Source of the DNA: Lachnospiraceae bacterium NK4A179
GTDB lineage: Bacteria; Bacillota; Clostridia; Lachnospirales; Lachnospiraceae
NCBI GenBank assembly: GCA_000421045.1
Contig: ATWC01000012.1
Coordinates: 1-64,000, forward strand
DNA length: 64,000 nucleotides
Direction of reading: 5' to 3'
Below, one piece after another: positions 53,013 through 62,236 of this stretch. The stretch's first letter is position 1, and the number at the start of each line of letters is the position of its first letter. Below the pieces are notes generated by a model. That model saw only the letters and a list, made by a program, of their open reading frames with translations. It was not told the DNA's origin and made no database searches. The translations under genes and the position numbers were made by a program.

Positions 53013-53861
53013 ATGAAGAAAGGGCTTATAATGGAAGGCGGTGCTATGAGGGGTATGTTTACCTGCGGTATCATAGACGTTTTCATGGAAGAAGGAATAG
53101 AATTTGACGGTGCTGTAGGTGTTTCCGCCGGCGCGACATTCGGATGCAATCTTAAATCTAAGCAGCAGGGAAGAGCACTGCGTTACAATATAAAATACAG
53201 CAGGGATCCCAGGTACGGAACCTTCAGGTCATGGCTTAAGACAGGCGATATGTATGAAGGAAAGTTCTGTTATGAAACACTTCCTTTCAAACTTGATCCT
53301 TTTGATATAAAAGCTTTTGAAAATAATCCCATGGCGTTTTACTGTGTTGCCACGGATGCGATAACCGGAAAGCCTGTCTATCACAAATGCAAAACGGGAA
53401 CCGGTGAAGATATGCGTTGGATAAGGGCTTCAGCCTCTATCCCTCTTGCTTCCAAAATGGTCAGGATAGGTAACGGTTATTTCTGTGACGGCGGAGCTGC
53501 CGATTCGATCCCTTTAAGATTCTTTGAAGAAAAAGGTTACGAAAAGAATGTCGTGATACTTACCAGAGACAGGGGATTCAGAAAGAAACCCGATAAGCTT
53601 GCACCGTTATACCCCCTGCTCCTTGCAAAGTATCCCGGTGCGGCCAAGGCTCTTGCGACACGTACCGACATGTATAACAAAGAGCGCCGTTATGTTGAAA
53701 AAAGAGAGAAACAGGGAAAAGCTTTCGTGATATATCCTTCGGCACCTATCGATATCCCGCGCACAGAGCATGATCCTCATGAGCTGAAGCGTATCTATTA
53801 TATGGGCAGGGATGTGGCGCATGCAAAGCTTGATGAGCTGAAAGAATTCCTGGAGGGATAA
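53013..53861 (+). CDS. Patatin-like phospholipase
   Basis: Cytosolic serine hydrolase of 282 residues that probably deacylates phospholipids or other lipids. Oxyanion loop EGGAMRGMF at the N-terminus, nucleophile Ser38 in GVSAGA, catalytic Asp159 in CDGGAADS. No signal peptide or membrane helix. It matches the YjjU-like branch of bacterial patatins. The ATG at 53013 is two bases after GGAGGAAG; a TTG at 53001 would put the ribosome site inside the gene. It heads a long run of tightly packed genes. Confidence 0.9.
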   Translation: MKKGLIMEGGAMRGMFTCGIIDVFMEEGIEFDGAVGVSAGATFGCNLKSKQQGRALRYNIKYSRDPRYGTFRSWLKTGDMYEGKFCYETLPFKLDPFDIKAFENNPMAFYCVATDAITGKPVYHKCKTGTGEDMRWIRASASIPLASKMVRIGNGYFCDGGAADSIPLRFFEEKGYEKNVVILTRDRGFRKKPDKLAPLYPLLLAKYPGAAKALATRTDMYNKERRYVEKREKQGKAFVIYPSAPIDIPRTEHDPHELKRIYYMGRDVAHAKLDELKEFLEG

Positions 53862-53880
53862 GGCGATACATACCGAATGT

Positions 53881-56190
53881 TTGAGAATATACGGCATAGT
53901 TCAGGGGGTGGGTTTCCGCCCCTTTGTTAAATGTCTTGCGGATGAATGGGGACTAAACGGTGATGTCTGCAACTATGGACCTTTTGTTGAGATAAACGTA
54001 TCCGGAACAGAGGAAGCAGTCTCATCATTCAAAACAGATCTTATTTCCAGGGCTCCCAAAAGAGCGGATATCAAAAAGACAGAAACGATAGAAATCTCTG
54101 AAGCTGTGCTAAACAAAGGCTTTTATATCAAAGCCAGTGAAAGCACGGACGGTCTTATTTTTATTCCACCCGACATAGCCATATGCGATGAATGCAAAAA
54201 GGAACTTTTTGATAAGGATGACAGACGTTATCTTCATCCTTTCATAAACTGTACCCAGTGTGGCCCCAGACTCTCGATCCTTAAGAATCTTCCGTATGAC
54301 AGGGAACGCACGGCTATGAAAGAATTCGCTATGTGTCCCGAATGCGGCAGGGAATATCATGATCAGGAAAGCCGGCGTTTTGATGCACAGCCTGTATGCT
54401 GCAATGACTGCGGCCCTTCTGTTTATCTGCTTGATAAAAACGGAAAAGAACTTTGCAGGGATGGAGCAGCGATCACAAAAGTACGAAAGGTCATAAAAAA
54501 CGGCGGCATAGCTGCGATCAAAGGTATAGGCGGTTTTCATATGGCATGTGATGCTTCATCCGGTGATGCAGTTAATGAGCTTAGAAACAGAAAGCATAGA
54601 CCTTCAAAGCCTTTTGCAGTGATGATGAAGGATATGGATACGGTTTTCAGAGAGTGCATTGTTAATGATGATCTGCACAAAGCTCTTTTGGAAGGTCCGG
54701 AAAAACCGATACTTTTGCTTGATAAAAAAGAAGGCGGGATTGCTTCTGATGCCATTGCACCGGGGAATCTTTCCATCGGAGTGATGCTTCCGTATGCTCC
54801 TCTGCAGCTTCTTTTATTTGACTATCCGGATGATGTGGAAGATTTTCCGGATATGCTTGTGATGACGAGCGGTAATGTATCGGGTGCTCCTATATGCAGA
54901 GATGAGGCGGAGGCGATCGAAAAACTCTCAGGCATTGCGGATGTGTTTCTCTCAAACGACAGGGAAATATATACGCGTGCAGATGATTCCGTGACTGACT
55001 GCTTTGAGGGACAACCTCTTATGATAAGACGCTCGCGCGGTTATGCGCCTGTTCCCGTTAAGATTACAGCAGACATACCTGCGGACAGATGTATAGCAGC
55101 CATAGGCGGTGAATTGAAAAACACCTTTTGCATCAGCAGGGGAGATCTGTTTTATCCTTCATCATATGTCGGTGATCTTTCTGACATCAGATCGGCTGAG
55201 GTGCTTGAGGAAACAAACAGACGCTTTCTGCATATGCTGGAAGCAGAGCCGGAAACAATAGTCTGTGATAAGCATCCGCAGTATGTTTCCGTAAAAATTG
55301 CAGAGAAGCTGTCCGAAGAAGCAGGGATACCGCTCATAAAGATACAGCATCATTATGCACACGTGCTTTCATGCATGGCCGAAAATGATCACAGAGGACC
55401 GGTGATAGGTATTTCCTTTGACGGTACCGGTTACGGGGACGACGGGACCATATGGGGCGGTGAGGTGTTCATTGCGGATGTGCATGGATACAAGAGAGCA
55501 GGACATATATCACCTTTTGTGCAGGCAGGTGGTGATGCTTCATCAAGAGAAGGATACCGCATCGCATGCTCAATGATGCAGGGTAAGGTTTCGGATAGAG
55601 ATGCGCTTAAGCTTCTTGGATCCTGCATGGATGAGAGATCATTAAAGATCGAAAGATCCATGACTGAAAATAATATAAACTGTGTGCTCTCAACAAGCGC
55701 CGGGCGTCTGTTTGATGCGGTTTCGGCAGTGCTTGGCATCAGATACCGTTCGACCTTTGAAGGTGAAGCTGCAATGTCTTTGCAGACTGAGGCATTAAAA
55801 TATCTGAAAGAACATGATCATATTGAGAAACAAGTTTATGAATGTGAAAACGCTGATATAGACACAGACGGGTTGTTCGGTTATATTCTGAATGAGCGCT
55901 TAAGCGGAGCTGATGTGAAAAAACTCGCTTTTGACTTTCATGATATGCTTGCAAAAAGGACCGCGGCAGCAGCTGCATATGCCGCATCGTCTGCAGGTAT
56001 CGATACAGCGGCACTTAGCGGAGGATGTTTTCAGAATACTTTATTCATGGGACTTGTAAAAAAGGAACTTGAAAAGAAAAATATAAAAGTGATAACACAT
56101 TCCATGATCCCGCCAAATGACGGCGGCATCGCACTTGGACAGGCTTATTACGGCGCATTTAATTCTGGCGACAGGAGGAATCTGATTTGA
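53881..56190 (+). CDS. hypF: Carbamoyltransferase HypF (hydrogenase maturation)
   Basis: Makes the thiocarbamate precursor of the cyanide ligands of [NiFe]-hydrogenase from carbamoyl phosphate. The 769 residues contain the acylphosphatase domain (RIYGIVQGVGFRPFV), two zinc fingers (CDEC...CTQC, CPEC...CNDC), the YrdC-like domain (about 190-370) and the Kae1-like domain with HHYAHVLSCMAE and SGGCFQNT. The start is uncertain: TTG 53881 gives a normal protein but lacks a ribosome site, while GGAGGG at 53852-53857 is rightly spaced for an unusual ATA at 53866 in the same frame. No other hyp or hydrogenase gene is in the window. Confidence 0.93.
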   Translation: MRIYGIVQGVGFRPFVKCLADEWGLNGDVCNYGPFVEINVSGTEEAVSSFKTDLISRAPKRADIKKTETIEISEAVLNKGFYIKASESTDGLIFIPPDIAICDECKKELFDKDDRRYLHPFINCTQCGPRLSILKNLPYDRERTAMKEFAMCPECGREYHDQESRRFDAQPVCCNDCGPSVYLLDKNGKELCRDGAAITKVRKVIKNGGIAAIKGIGGFHMACDASSGDAVNELRNRKHRPSKPFAVMMKDMDTVFRECIVNDDLHKALLEGPEKPILLLDKKEGGIASDAIAPGNLSIGVMLPYAPLQLLLFDYPDDVEDFPDMLVMTSGNVSGAPICRDEAEAIEKLSGIADVFLSNDREIYTRADDSVTDCFEGQPLMIRRSRGYAPVPVKITADIPADRCIAAIGGELKNTFCISRGDLFYPSSYVGDLSDIRSAEVLEETNRRFLHMLEAEPETIVCDKHPQYVSVKIAEKLSEEAGIPLIKIQHHYAHVLSCMAENDHRGPVIGISFDGTGYGDDGTIWGGEVFIADVHGYKRAGHISPFVQAGGDASSREGYRIACSMMQGKVSDRDALKLLGSCMDERSLKIERSMTENNINCVLSTSAGRLFDAVSAVLGIRYRSTFEGEAAMSLQTEALKYLKEHDHIEKQVYECENADIDTDGLFGYILNERLSGADVKKLAFDFHDMLAKRTAAAAAYAASSAGIDTAALSGGCFQNTLFMGLVKKELEKKNIKVITHSMIPPNDGGIALGQAYYGAFNSGDRRNLI

Positions 56191-56753
56191 GCAAGATAGC
56201 ATTTGCAAAACCCGGAACATTGGTTAATCCCGTACCTGCAGTACTTGTAAGCTGCGGAGACATAAACGGCAAGATGAATCTGATCACTATAGCATGGACG
56301 GGAACCATATGTTCAGATCCTCCCATGGCATACATATCAGTAAGGAAGGAAAGATATTCATACCCGATGATAAAGGAATGCGGTGAATTCGTTATTAACC
56401 TTCCTGATGAAAAGATGGCGAGAGCTCTTGATTTCTGCGGATGCACAACAGGTGCAAAGCTTGATAAGTTCAAAGAGTGTTCTCTTACTCCAGAAAAAAG
56501 TCTGACCGTAAAAGCTCCGTCTGTTCTTGAAGCACCTGTTTCAATAGAGTGCAAGATAAAACAGATGCTTGAGCTTGGAAGCCATGATATGTTTATTGCT
56601 GAGGTTACGGCAGTAAGAGTTGATGAAAAGTTCATGGATGAAAAAGGTGCATTTCATATGGATGATGTGAAGCTTATCGCTTATGAACATGGCACATACA
56701 GGAAGCTTGGAGACAAGCTTGGAAAGTTCGGCTTTTCCGTTAAGAAGAAATAA
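56187..56753 (+). CDS. Flavin reductase family protein
   Basis: FMN-binding split-barrel protein of 188 residues of the flavin reductase-like/flavoredoxin type. The N-terminal PAVLVSCGDINGKMNLITIA and SDPPMAYISVRKERYSY segments form the FMN site. It starts with TTG, eight bases after AGGAGG, and that codon overlaps the hypF stop (TTGA). The substrate is unknown; proteins of this type transfer electrons or reduce free flavin in anaerobes. Confidence 0.87.
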   Translation: MSKIAFAKPGTLVNPVPAVLVSCGDINGKMNLITIAWTGTICSDPPMAYISVRKERYSYPMIKECGEFVINLPDEKMARALDFCGCTTGAKLDKFKECSLTPEKSLTVKAPSVLEAPVSIECKIKQMLELGSHDMFIAEVTAVRVDEKFMDEKGAFHMDDVKLIAYEHGTYRKLGDKLGKFGFSVKKK

Positions 56754-57406
56754 TGGGAAGATTCTATATTTCAGATCAGCATTTTTTTCATGAATCTTTG
56801 AACAGCAGGATGGATAAGCGTGGTTTTTCATCCGTTGAAGAGATGAATGAATATATGATAGCCAGGTGGAACAGCCGCATCAGAAAGAATGATGAGGTTG
56901 TGATACTCGGCGATTTTTCTGTTGCCAAAGCTCCTGAAACAGAGGAGATACTAAAGCGCCTCAAGGGAAAGAAGATGCTGATAGAAGGCAATCATGACAG
57001 GTATCTGCGGGATAAGAATTTTGATCGCGATCTGTTTGTATGGATAAAGCCTTATGCATCCGTTCATGACAATAACAGAAAAGTGATACTCAGTCACTAT
57101 CCCGTGTTCTGTTATGACGGGCAGTATCATATGTCCGACAAGAATAAACCTCATACATATATGCTGTACGGTCATGTGCATGACACTTATGATGAAAAAC
57201 TTGTGATGCGTTTTCAGAAGGAGACAAGGCTGGAAACCAGAGAAGTTTATGGTTATGACGGACCCATGTCCATACCGTGCAATATGATAAATACTTTCTG
57301 TCTTTTTTCGGATTATCTTCCGCTCACATTGGATGAATGGATAAAAGTCCAGGCAGAAAGAGAAGGAAGAGCTTGCGATATACTACCGGATGGAGGTGCG
57401 ACATGA
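56753..57406 (+). CDS. Calcineurin-like metallophosphoesterase
   Basis: Small phosphoesterase of 217 residues with a two-metal site: SDQHFFH, VILGDFS, IEGNHD, LSHYPVF and YGHVHD appear in the normal order. Cytosolic. The start overlaps the previous stop (TAATG). This compact form resembles phage-type or single-domain phosphoesterases. Substrate unknown. Confidence 0.88.
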   Translation: MGRFYISDQHFFHESLNSRMDKRGFSSVEEMNEYMIARWNSRIRKNDEVVILGDFSVAKAPETEEILKRLKGKKMLIEGNHDRYLRDKNFDRDLFVWIKPYASVHDNNRKVILSHYPVFCYDGQYHMSDKNKPHTYMLYGHVHDTYDEKLVMRFQKETRLETREVYGYDGPMSIPCNMINTFCLFSDYLPLTLDEWIKVQAEREGRACDILPDGGAT

Positions 57407-58236
57407 TGACATTAGACGAAAAATATCTTAAGCTTAAGGAATACTTAAAGACATTTGGCAGCGTGGCTGTCGCATTTTCGAGCGGGGTGGATTCGACATT
57501 TCTTCTGCATGTCGCAAAGGAAGCGCTTGGTGCTGAGAATGTTGTAGCCGTTACGGCAAAATCCGAACTGCTTCCCGGAAGTGAGTATAAGGAGTCGGTT
57601 TCATTCTGTGAGTCAGAGGGTGTAAAACAGATCGTTATCGATCCGAAGGAACTGGATGTGCCGGGCTTCCGTGAAAATCCCAAAAACAGATGCTACCTTT
57701 GCAAGAAGACACTTTTTACAAAGATTCTTGAGGTGGCAAAAGATAATAATATAAATGCCGTAGCTGAAGGATCCAATATGGATGATAACGGTGATTACCG
57801 TCCCGGCCTTATAGCTATTGAAGAGCTGGGCATAAAGAGTCCGTTAAGATTTGCAGAGCTTACAAAGCAGGACATACGCGATCTTTCCAAAAAGGAAGGG
57901 CTTCCAACCTGGGACAAGCCTGCCTTTGCCTGCCTCGCATCACGCTTTGTATATGGTGAGACCATAAATGAAGAACGTCTGTTAATGGTTGAGAAGGCAG
58001 AGGATAGTCTTCGCAGAGCAGGTTTCAAACAGTTTCGTGTAAGGATACACGGTATGGGAAAGGGAGTACTTGCCCGTATCGAAATACTGACTTCTGAGTT
58101 TGATAAGATAATGAACGAAGAGGTGCGAACAGGTATAATAAAAGAGATCAAGGCTGCCGGATTTGCATATGTGACGCTCGATCTTTCGGGTTTTGTATCA
58201 GGCAGCATGAATGTGGGAGTTTCGGATAATAAATGA
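57403..58236 (+). CDS. larE: LarE-type ATP-dependent sulfur transferase
   Basis: PP-loop enzyme of 277 residues; LarE supplies sulfur for the nickel-pincer nucleotide cofactor by adenylation and sacrifice of its own cysteine, or with an Fe-S cluster in some members. PP-loop SSGVDSTF, CYLCKK and the cysteine of ACLASRF (the position of the sacrificial residue) are present. GGAGGT lies five bases before the ATG, which overlaps the previous stop. No larB or larC is in the window, so another sulfur-transfer role is possible. Confidence 0.88.
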   Translation: MMTLDEKYLKLKEYLKTFGSVAVAFSSGVDSTFLLHVAKEALGAENVVAVTAKSELLPGSEYKESVSFCESEGVKQIVIDPKELDVPGFRENPKNRCYLCKKTLFTKILEVAKDNNINAVAEGSNMDDNGDYRPGLIAIEELGIKSPLRFAELTKQDIRDLSKKEGLPTWDKPAFACLASRFVYGETINEERLLMVEKAEDSLRRAGFKQFRVRIHGMGKGVLARIEILTSEFDKIMNEEVRTGIIKEIKAAGFAYVTLDLSGFVSGSMNVGVSDNK

Positions 58237-59831
58237 TAAAGGTTTTTCTAGTAGAAGATGAGAGTATAATACGTGAGACTCTGAGGGATACTTTTCCCTG
58301 GGAGGAGTGCGGCTATACATTTGCAGGTGAGGCATCGGATGGTGAGATGGCACTTCCGCTTATCAGCAGCACGCGTCCGGATGTACTCATTACGGATATC
58401 AAAATGCCCTTCATGGACGGGCTCTCATTAAGCAAGCTTGTCTTAAAGGAACTTCCCGATATAAAGATAATAATCATCTCAGGTTATGATGATTTTGAAT
58501 ATGCGAGGCGCGCGATAGAGATAGGTGCCGAGCAGTATCTGCTTAAGCCTGTGACAAAGTCTTCACTCATGAAGACTCTTACGGAAGTAAGGGAAAAGAT
58601 AGAGCAGGAGCAGAAGAGCATACAGACCGAATATCAGATGGAGAGTCAGGATTACGAGCAGCAGGTACTCAGAAGCTTTGTGGAACGTGTTGCCGCAGGA
58701 CGCATTTCCGTTCAGGAGATTTATGAGGATGCGGAGAAACTTGATCTTGATATAAGGGCCGAAAGCTACTGTATTGCCATGTTCTCGGCTCTTGAGGAAA
58801 AATACAGCGAGAAGGATTCCATGGTGCGCGAAGCCATACTGGGCTTTTTTATGAAGCGTCCCGAATATGTGCTCATACGTTGGAACATCACGACTTATAT
58901 GGTGCTGATAAAAGGAAATGCGGATCGTATGGACGGCTATCTCCAGGAATGCATATCCGCAGTGCAGAACGGTTACAGTACCTATGACAGGCACGGTGCG
59001 TGGTATGTTGCTGCAGGCACACCCGTAAACCGCTTAAGTTCTATCCCTGAATGTTTTGAAAAAGTATCACGCTTCTGGGCATACAGATACATACAGCCGG
59101 ATTGCCACATACTCACGGAAAAAACCGTGGGTGAGAAAACAGATACTCCGATGGGCGCGAGCATTGACAGCGTTGATGCCGCAAAGTTCAATCCGAATAT
59201 ACTCTTAAAGGTTATGAAGACGGCGACACCTGAGGAAGTTCCTGATTTTGTAAATGAATTTCTTTATGACATAAGAAGCGGTATCGGATCATATCTTTTC
59301 TGCCAGTATATTATGCTCAGCGCACGTTTTACGGCTACAGAGTATGCAGCAGAGCTTGGTGTGGGCAAAGAGGAATTTGAAAAAGGCGTATCATGTCTGG
59401 ATATGATAGAAGGACAGGTGAAGGAAGATGATCTGAGAGCATATCTTACAGAGATACTTCTTCATGTGATAAAGATACGTGTAAAGAATACTTCATATCA
59501 GTACAGGGATATCATCAATCAGGCGACAGTGTATATAGACAGTCATTATACGGATGAAAGCCTGTCACTCAATCAGGTTGCGAAAGAAGTGAATATAAGT
59601 GCAAATTATTTTTCTGCAGTATTCAGTCAGGAAATGAAATGTACGTTCATAGAATATGTGACTTCAAAGCGTATGGAGAGGGCAAAGGAACTGCTGCGCA
59701 CGACCGACAAGCGTTCAGGCGAGATAGCGCAGGAGGTTGGTATCAAAGACCCTCACTATTTCAGTTTTCTTTTCAAAAAGACTGAAGGCTGCACTCCCAG
59801 GGATTACAGAACGGGAGCAAAGAAAAAATGA
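58233..59831 (+). CDS. YesN-type response regulator with AraC DNA-binding domain
   Basis: The 532 residues comprise a receiver (1-120; phospho-acceptor Asp55 in LITDIKMPFMDG, Lys in LLKPVTKS), a middle region (about 130-420) and a C-terminal AraC double helix-turn-helix (about 430-530; YIDSHYTDESLSLNQVAKEV, IAQEVGIKDPHYFSFLFKK). Regulators of this kind switch on sugar transport operons in Firmicutes. The start overlaps larE (ATGA); its stop overlaps the kinase start. Likely target: the sugar transporter that begins at the right edge. Confidence 0.93.
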   Translation: MIKVFLVEDESIIRETLRDTFPWEECGYTFAGEASDGEMALPLISSTRPDVLITDIKMPFMDGLSLSKLVLKELPDIKIIIISGYDDFEYARRAIEIGAEQYLLKPVTKSSLMKTLTEVREKIEQEQKSIQTEYQMESQDYEQQVLRSFVERVAAGRISVQEIYEDAEKLDLDIRAESYCIAMFSALEEKYSEKDSMVREAILGFFMKRPEYVLIRWNITTYMVLIKGNADRMDGYLQECISAVQNGYSTYDRHGAWYVAAGTPVNRLSSIPECFEKVSRFWAYRYIQPDCHILTEKTVGEKTDTPMGASIDSVDAAKFNPNILLKVMKTATPEEVPDFVNEFLYDIRSGIGSYLFCQYIMLSARFTATEYAAELGVGKEEFEKGVSCLDMIEGQVKEDDLRAYLTEILLHVIKIRVKNTSYQYRDIINQATVYIDSHYTDESLSLNQVAKEVNISANYFSAVFSQEMKCTFIEYVTSKRMERAKELLRTTDKRSGEIAQEVGIKDPHYFSFLFKKTEGCTPRDYRTGAKKK

Positions 59832-61243
59832 AGAGAAGGAAGACTTCGATATCAGGACGCGTAAGGCGCCTGTTTATGGCCTTCGCTTTTCTTACGACCT
59901 TCACTGTCATGATGATGGTCTTTACGGGCATCTATTACAAGGTCTCTTATCAGGGACTTATCTACAACATATCAACTGCATCTGAATTCAACAGAGACTT
60001 CAAGACCGATGTCGATCTGAAGATGTATTACTATGTGATCGAAAGCCGTTATTCGGAAGGTCTTCCGATGGATGAGGTCAATGAGGCAAAGGCACTTGCA
60101 GAGAAGCTGCGCGGAAGCACAAAGGACAGAGACAGCCTGCAGGCTATAACCAGTGTGCTTGACTTAAGCTGCAGCCTCGAGGAAGCAATGCTTGAGATAG
60201 AGCAGACCGAAAGCTACGATGAACGTCAGCTGCAGCTCGAAAACAATATCTACGTACTCACGGCTCTCATACAGGAATACATGTATGATTATCTTTATTT
60301 CGAGGCTGTCCAGATAAACAATATCCAGAATGAACTTGAAGCCAGACTAATGCTCGAGATCATTGTCATACTTATAATCATAGGCAGTGCATTCATAATT
60401 CTTCTTAACTATTCCGGAAGGATAGGCAGATCGGTATCCGAGCCTGTTGAGAAACTGAGCCGCAGAATGCAGGAGATCGGCGGTGGCGATCTGTCGCCTC
60501 ATGAACCGGTGTCATCAGATATTAACGAGATCGATACACTCAGTACCGGCGTTGAACAGATGGTGGGCGAGATGAATACGCTCATAAAAGAAGGTACTGA
60601 CAGACAGGAAACTCTCAGAAAAACAGAGCTTGCCCTTCTTCAGGCTCAGATCAATCCGCATTTCCTTTACAACACAATGGATACCATCATGTGGCTTATA
60701 GAAGCGGGAAGCAGTGAAAAGGCCGTGAGAATGGTTTCCGATCTTTCTGATTTCTTCAGACATTCACTCAGTAACGGTAAGGATGTAGTAACCTTGGGTG
60801 ATGAGGAACAGCAGATAACAAGCTATCTTCAGATCCAGCAGGTACGCTACAAGGATATATTATCGTTTTCGATCGATATAGATGACGGGATAAAGAATCT
60901 GAACGTTCCCAAACTGACACTGCAGCCGCTCATAGAGAATGCGCTCTATCATGGTGTAAAGGAAAAGAGAGGAAAGGGAAAGATCACTGTCACAGGAAAA
61001 GAAGAAAACGGTAAGGTGATACTTTCCGTAAAGGATGACGGTGCGGGTATTTCCGAAGACAGACTTGATGAACTGAAGGAAGCATTTGTGACAGGAGAAA
61101 GGATAGGCTTCGGACTGGTGACGGTTCATGAGCGTTTGAAGCTGTTTTTCGGTGATGCCTACAATATCGATGTAAAGAGTAAAGAGGGCGAGGGAACCGA
61201 GATTTCATTAATGATCAGGAGGACGGATGATGAAACGGTTTAG
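59828..61243 (+). CDS. YesM-type sensor histidine kinase
   Basis: Membrane kinase of 471 residues: helix one (about 15-37), an extracellular helical region (about 40-175), helix two (about 177-198), HAMP (about 200-255), a His_kinase domain with His278 in AQINPHFLYNTMD, and an HATPase domain with LIENALYHGVKEK and a DDGAGI G-box. It pairs with the YesN-type regulator upstream. The next gene, overlapping by 17 bases, is a sugar-binding lipoprotein that may present ligand to the extracellular part. Confidence 0.93.
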   Translation: MKRRKTSISGRVRRLFMAFAFLTTFTVMMMVFTGIYYKVSYQGLIYNISTASEFNRDFKTDVDLKMYYYVIESRYSEGLPMDEVNEAKALAEKLRGSTKDRDSLQAITSVLDLSCSLEEAMLEIEQTESYDERQLQLENNIYVLTALIQEYMYDYLYFEAVQINNIQNELEARLMLEIIVILIIIGSAFIILLNYSGRIGRSVSEPVEKLSRRMQEIGGGDLSPHEPVSSDINEIDTLSTGVEQMVGEMNTLIKEGTDRQETLRKTELALLQAQINPHFLYNTMDTIMWLIEAGSSEKAVRMVSDLSDFFRHSLSNGKDVVTLGDEEQQITSYLQIQQVRYKDILSFSIDIDDGIKNLNVPKLTLQPLIENALYHGVKEKRGKGKITVTGKEENGKVILSVKDDGAGISEDRLDELKEAFVTGERIGFGLVTVHERLKLFFGDAYNIDVKSKEGEGTEISLMIRRTDDETV

Positions 61244-62234
61244 TCTGTGCATGATCATTATGATCTGCATGATAAGTATTTTGCTGGCAGCCTGCGGGCG
61301 CGTGGCAGATACAGAAGAGAGCGGCATTTCCGATGATGACAAATATATAGTTGTAGGTCTTTCACAGGTAGGCGCAGAGTCAGACTGGAGAGTTGCGGAT
61401 TCCGAATCGATGAAGCAGACCTTTACAGAAGAGAAAGGCTACAGACTTCTGTTTGATGATGCCAGACAGAAGCAGGAGAATCAGATAGGCGCGGTAAGAA
61501 AATATATCCAGCAGAGAGTTGATTATATTGTCCTTATGCCTGTCGGTGAAGATGGCTGGGATTCGGTGCTGCAGGAGGCGAGACATGCGGGCATTCCCGT
61601 TATCGTTGTGGACCGTATGGTAAATGTGAAAGATTCATCGCTTGTGACAGCACATGTCGGAGCTGATTTTTACAGTGAAGGCAAAAAGGCTGTGGAGTGG
61701 ATCGAGGGGAGGTATCCTTCAGGAAGGAATCTTCACATAGTCCATATACAGGGAACCCTGGGTTCGACAGCCCAGATAGGAAGGACTGCTGCTCTTGATG
61801 ATGCATTATCAAAGCATCCCGAATGGCAGCTGCTTGCACGCATGGATGGTGATTTCACGCAGGCCAAGACATATGAGGCTATGAGTGACTATCTGGAAAA
61901 TGCACCTGTCAGGCCGATAATAGATGTGGTCTATTGTGAAAATGACAATGAAGCCTTCGGTGCGATAGAGGCACTTGAAGCGCAGGGTTATCTTTGCGGT
62001 CAGGGAGGCGTTTCGGTGATCTCGTTTGATGCAACGCATGATGCTCTTGTTGCGGTTAAAAACGGAAAACTTTCATTATGTGTTGAATGCAATCCCATGC
62101 TCGGTCCGCTTGTTGAAAATGTGATACAAGAGATCGAAGCAGGAAAGGTGCCTGAAAAGAACCACTACGTTGAAGAAGCGGTATTCACTCAGAATGATGT
62201 GACGGATGAACTTTTGGAGTCGAGAGAATACTGA
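61227..62234 (+). CDS. Sugar-binding lipoprotein, probable ligand sensor for the kinase
   Basis: Periplasmic-binding-protein fold (type I, LacI-like sugar family) of 335 residues with a lipoprotein signal (SILLAACG lipobox). The first 17 bases overlap the kinase gene. Family pieces are VGLSQVGAESDWR, IPVIVVDRMV, and ISFDATHDALVAVKNGKL. There is no permease next to it; instead it sits with a two-component system, the arrangement known for XylFII-LytS-YesN xylose sensing in Clostridium. AGGAGG precedes ATG 61227 by four bases and ATG 61230 by seven. Confidence 0.9.
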   Translation: MMKRFSLCMIIMICMISILLAACGRVADTEESGISDDDKYIVVGLSQVGAESDWRVADSESMKQTFTEEKGYRLLFDDARQKQENQIGAVRKYIQQRVDYIVLMPVGEDGWDSVLQEARHAGIPVIVVDRMVNVKDSSLVTAHVGADFYSEGKKAVEWIEGRYPSGRNLHIVHIQGTLGSTAQIGRTAALDDALSKHPEWQLLARMDGDFTQAKTYEAMSDYLENAPVRPIIDVVYCENDNEAFGAIEALEAQGYLCGQGGVSVISFDATHDALVAVKNGKLSLCVECNPMLGPLVENVIQEIEAGKVPEKNHYVEEAVFTQNDVTDELLESREY

Positions 62235-62236
62235 TC

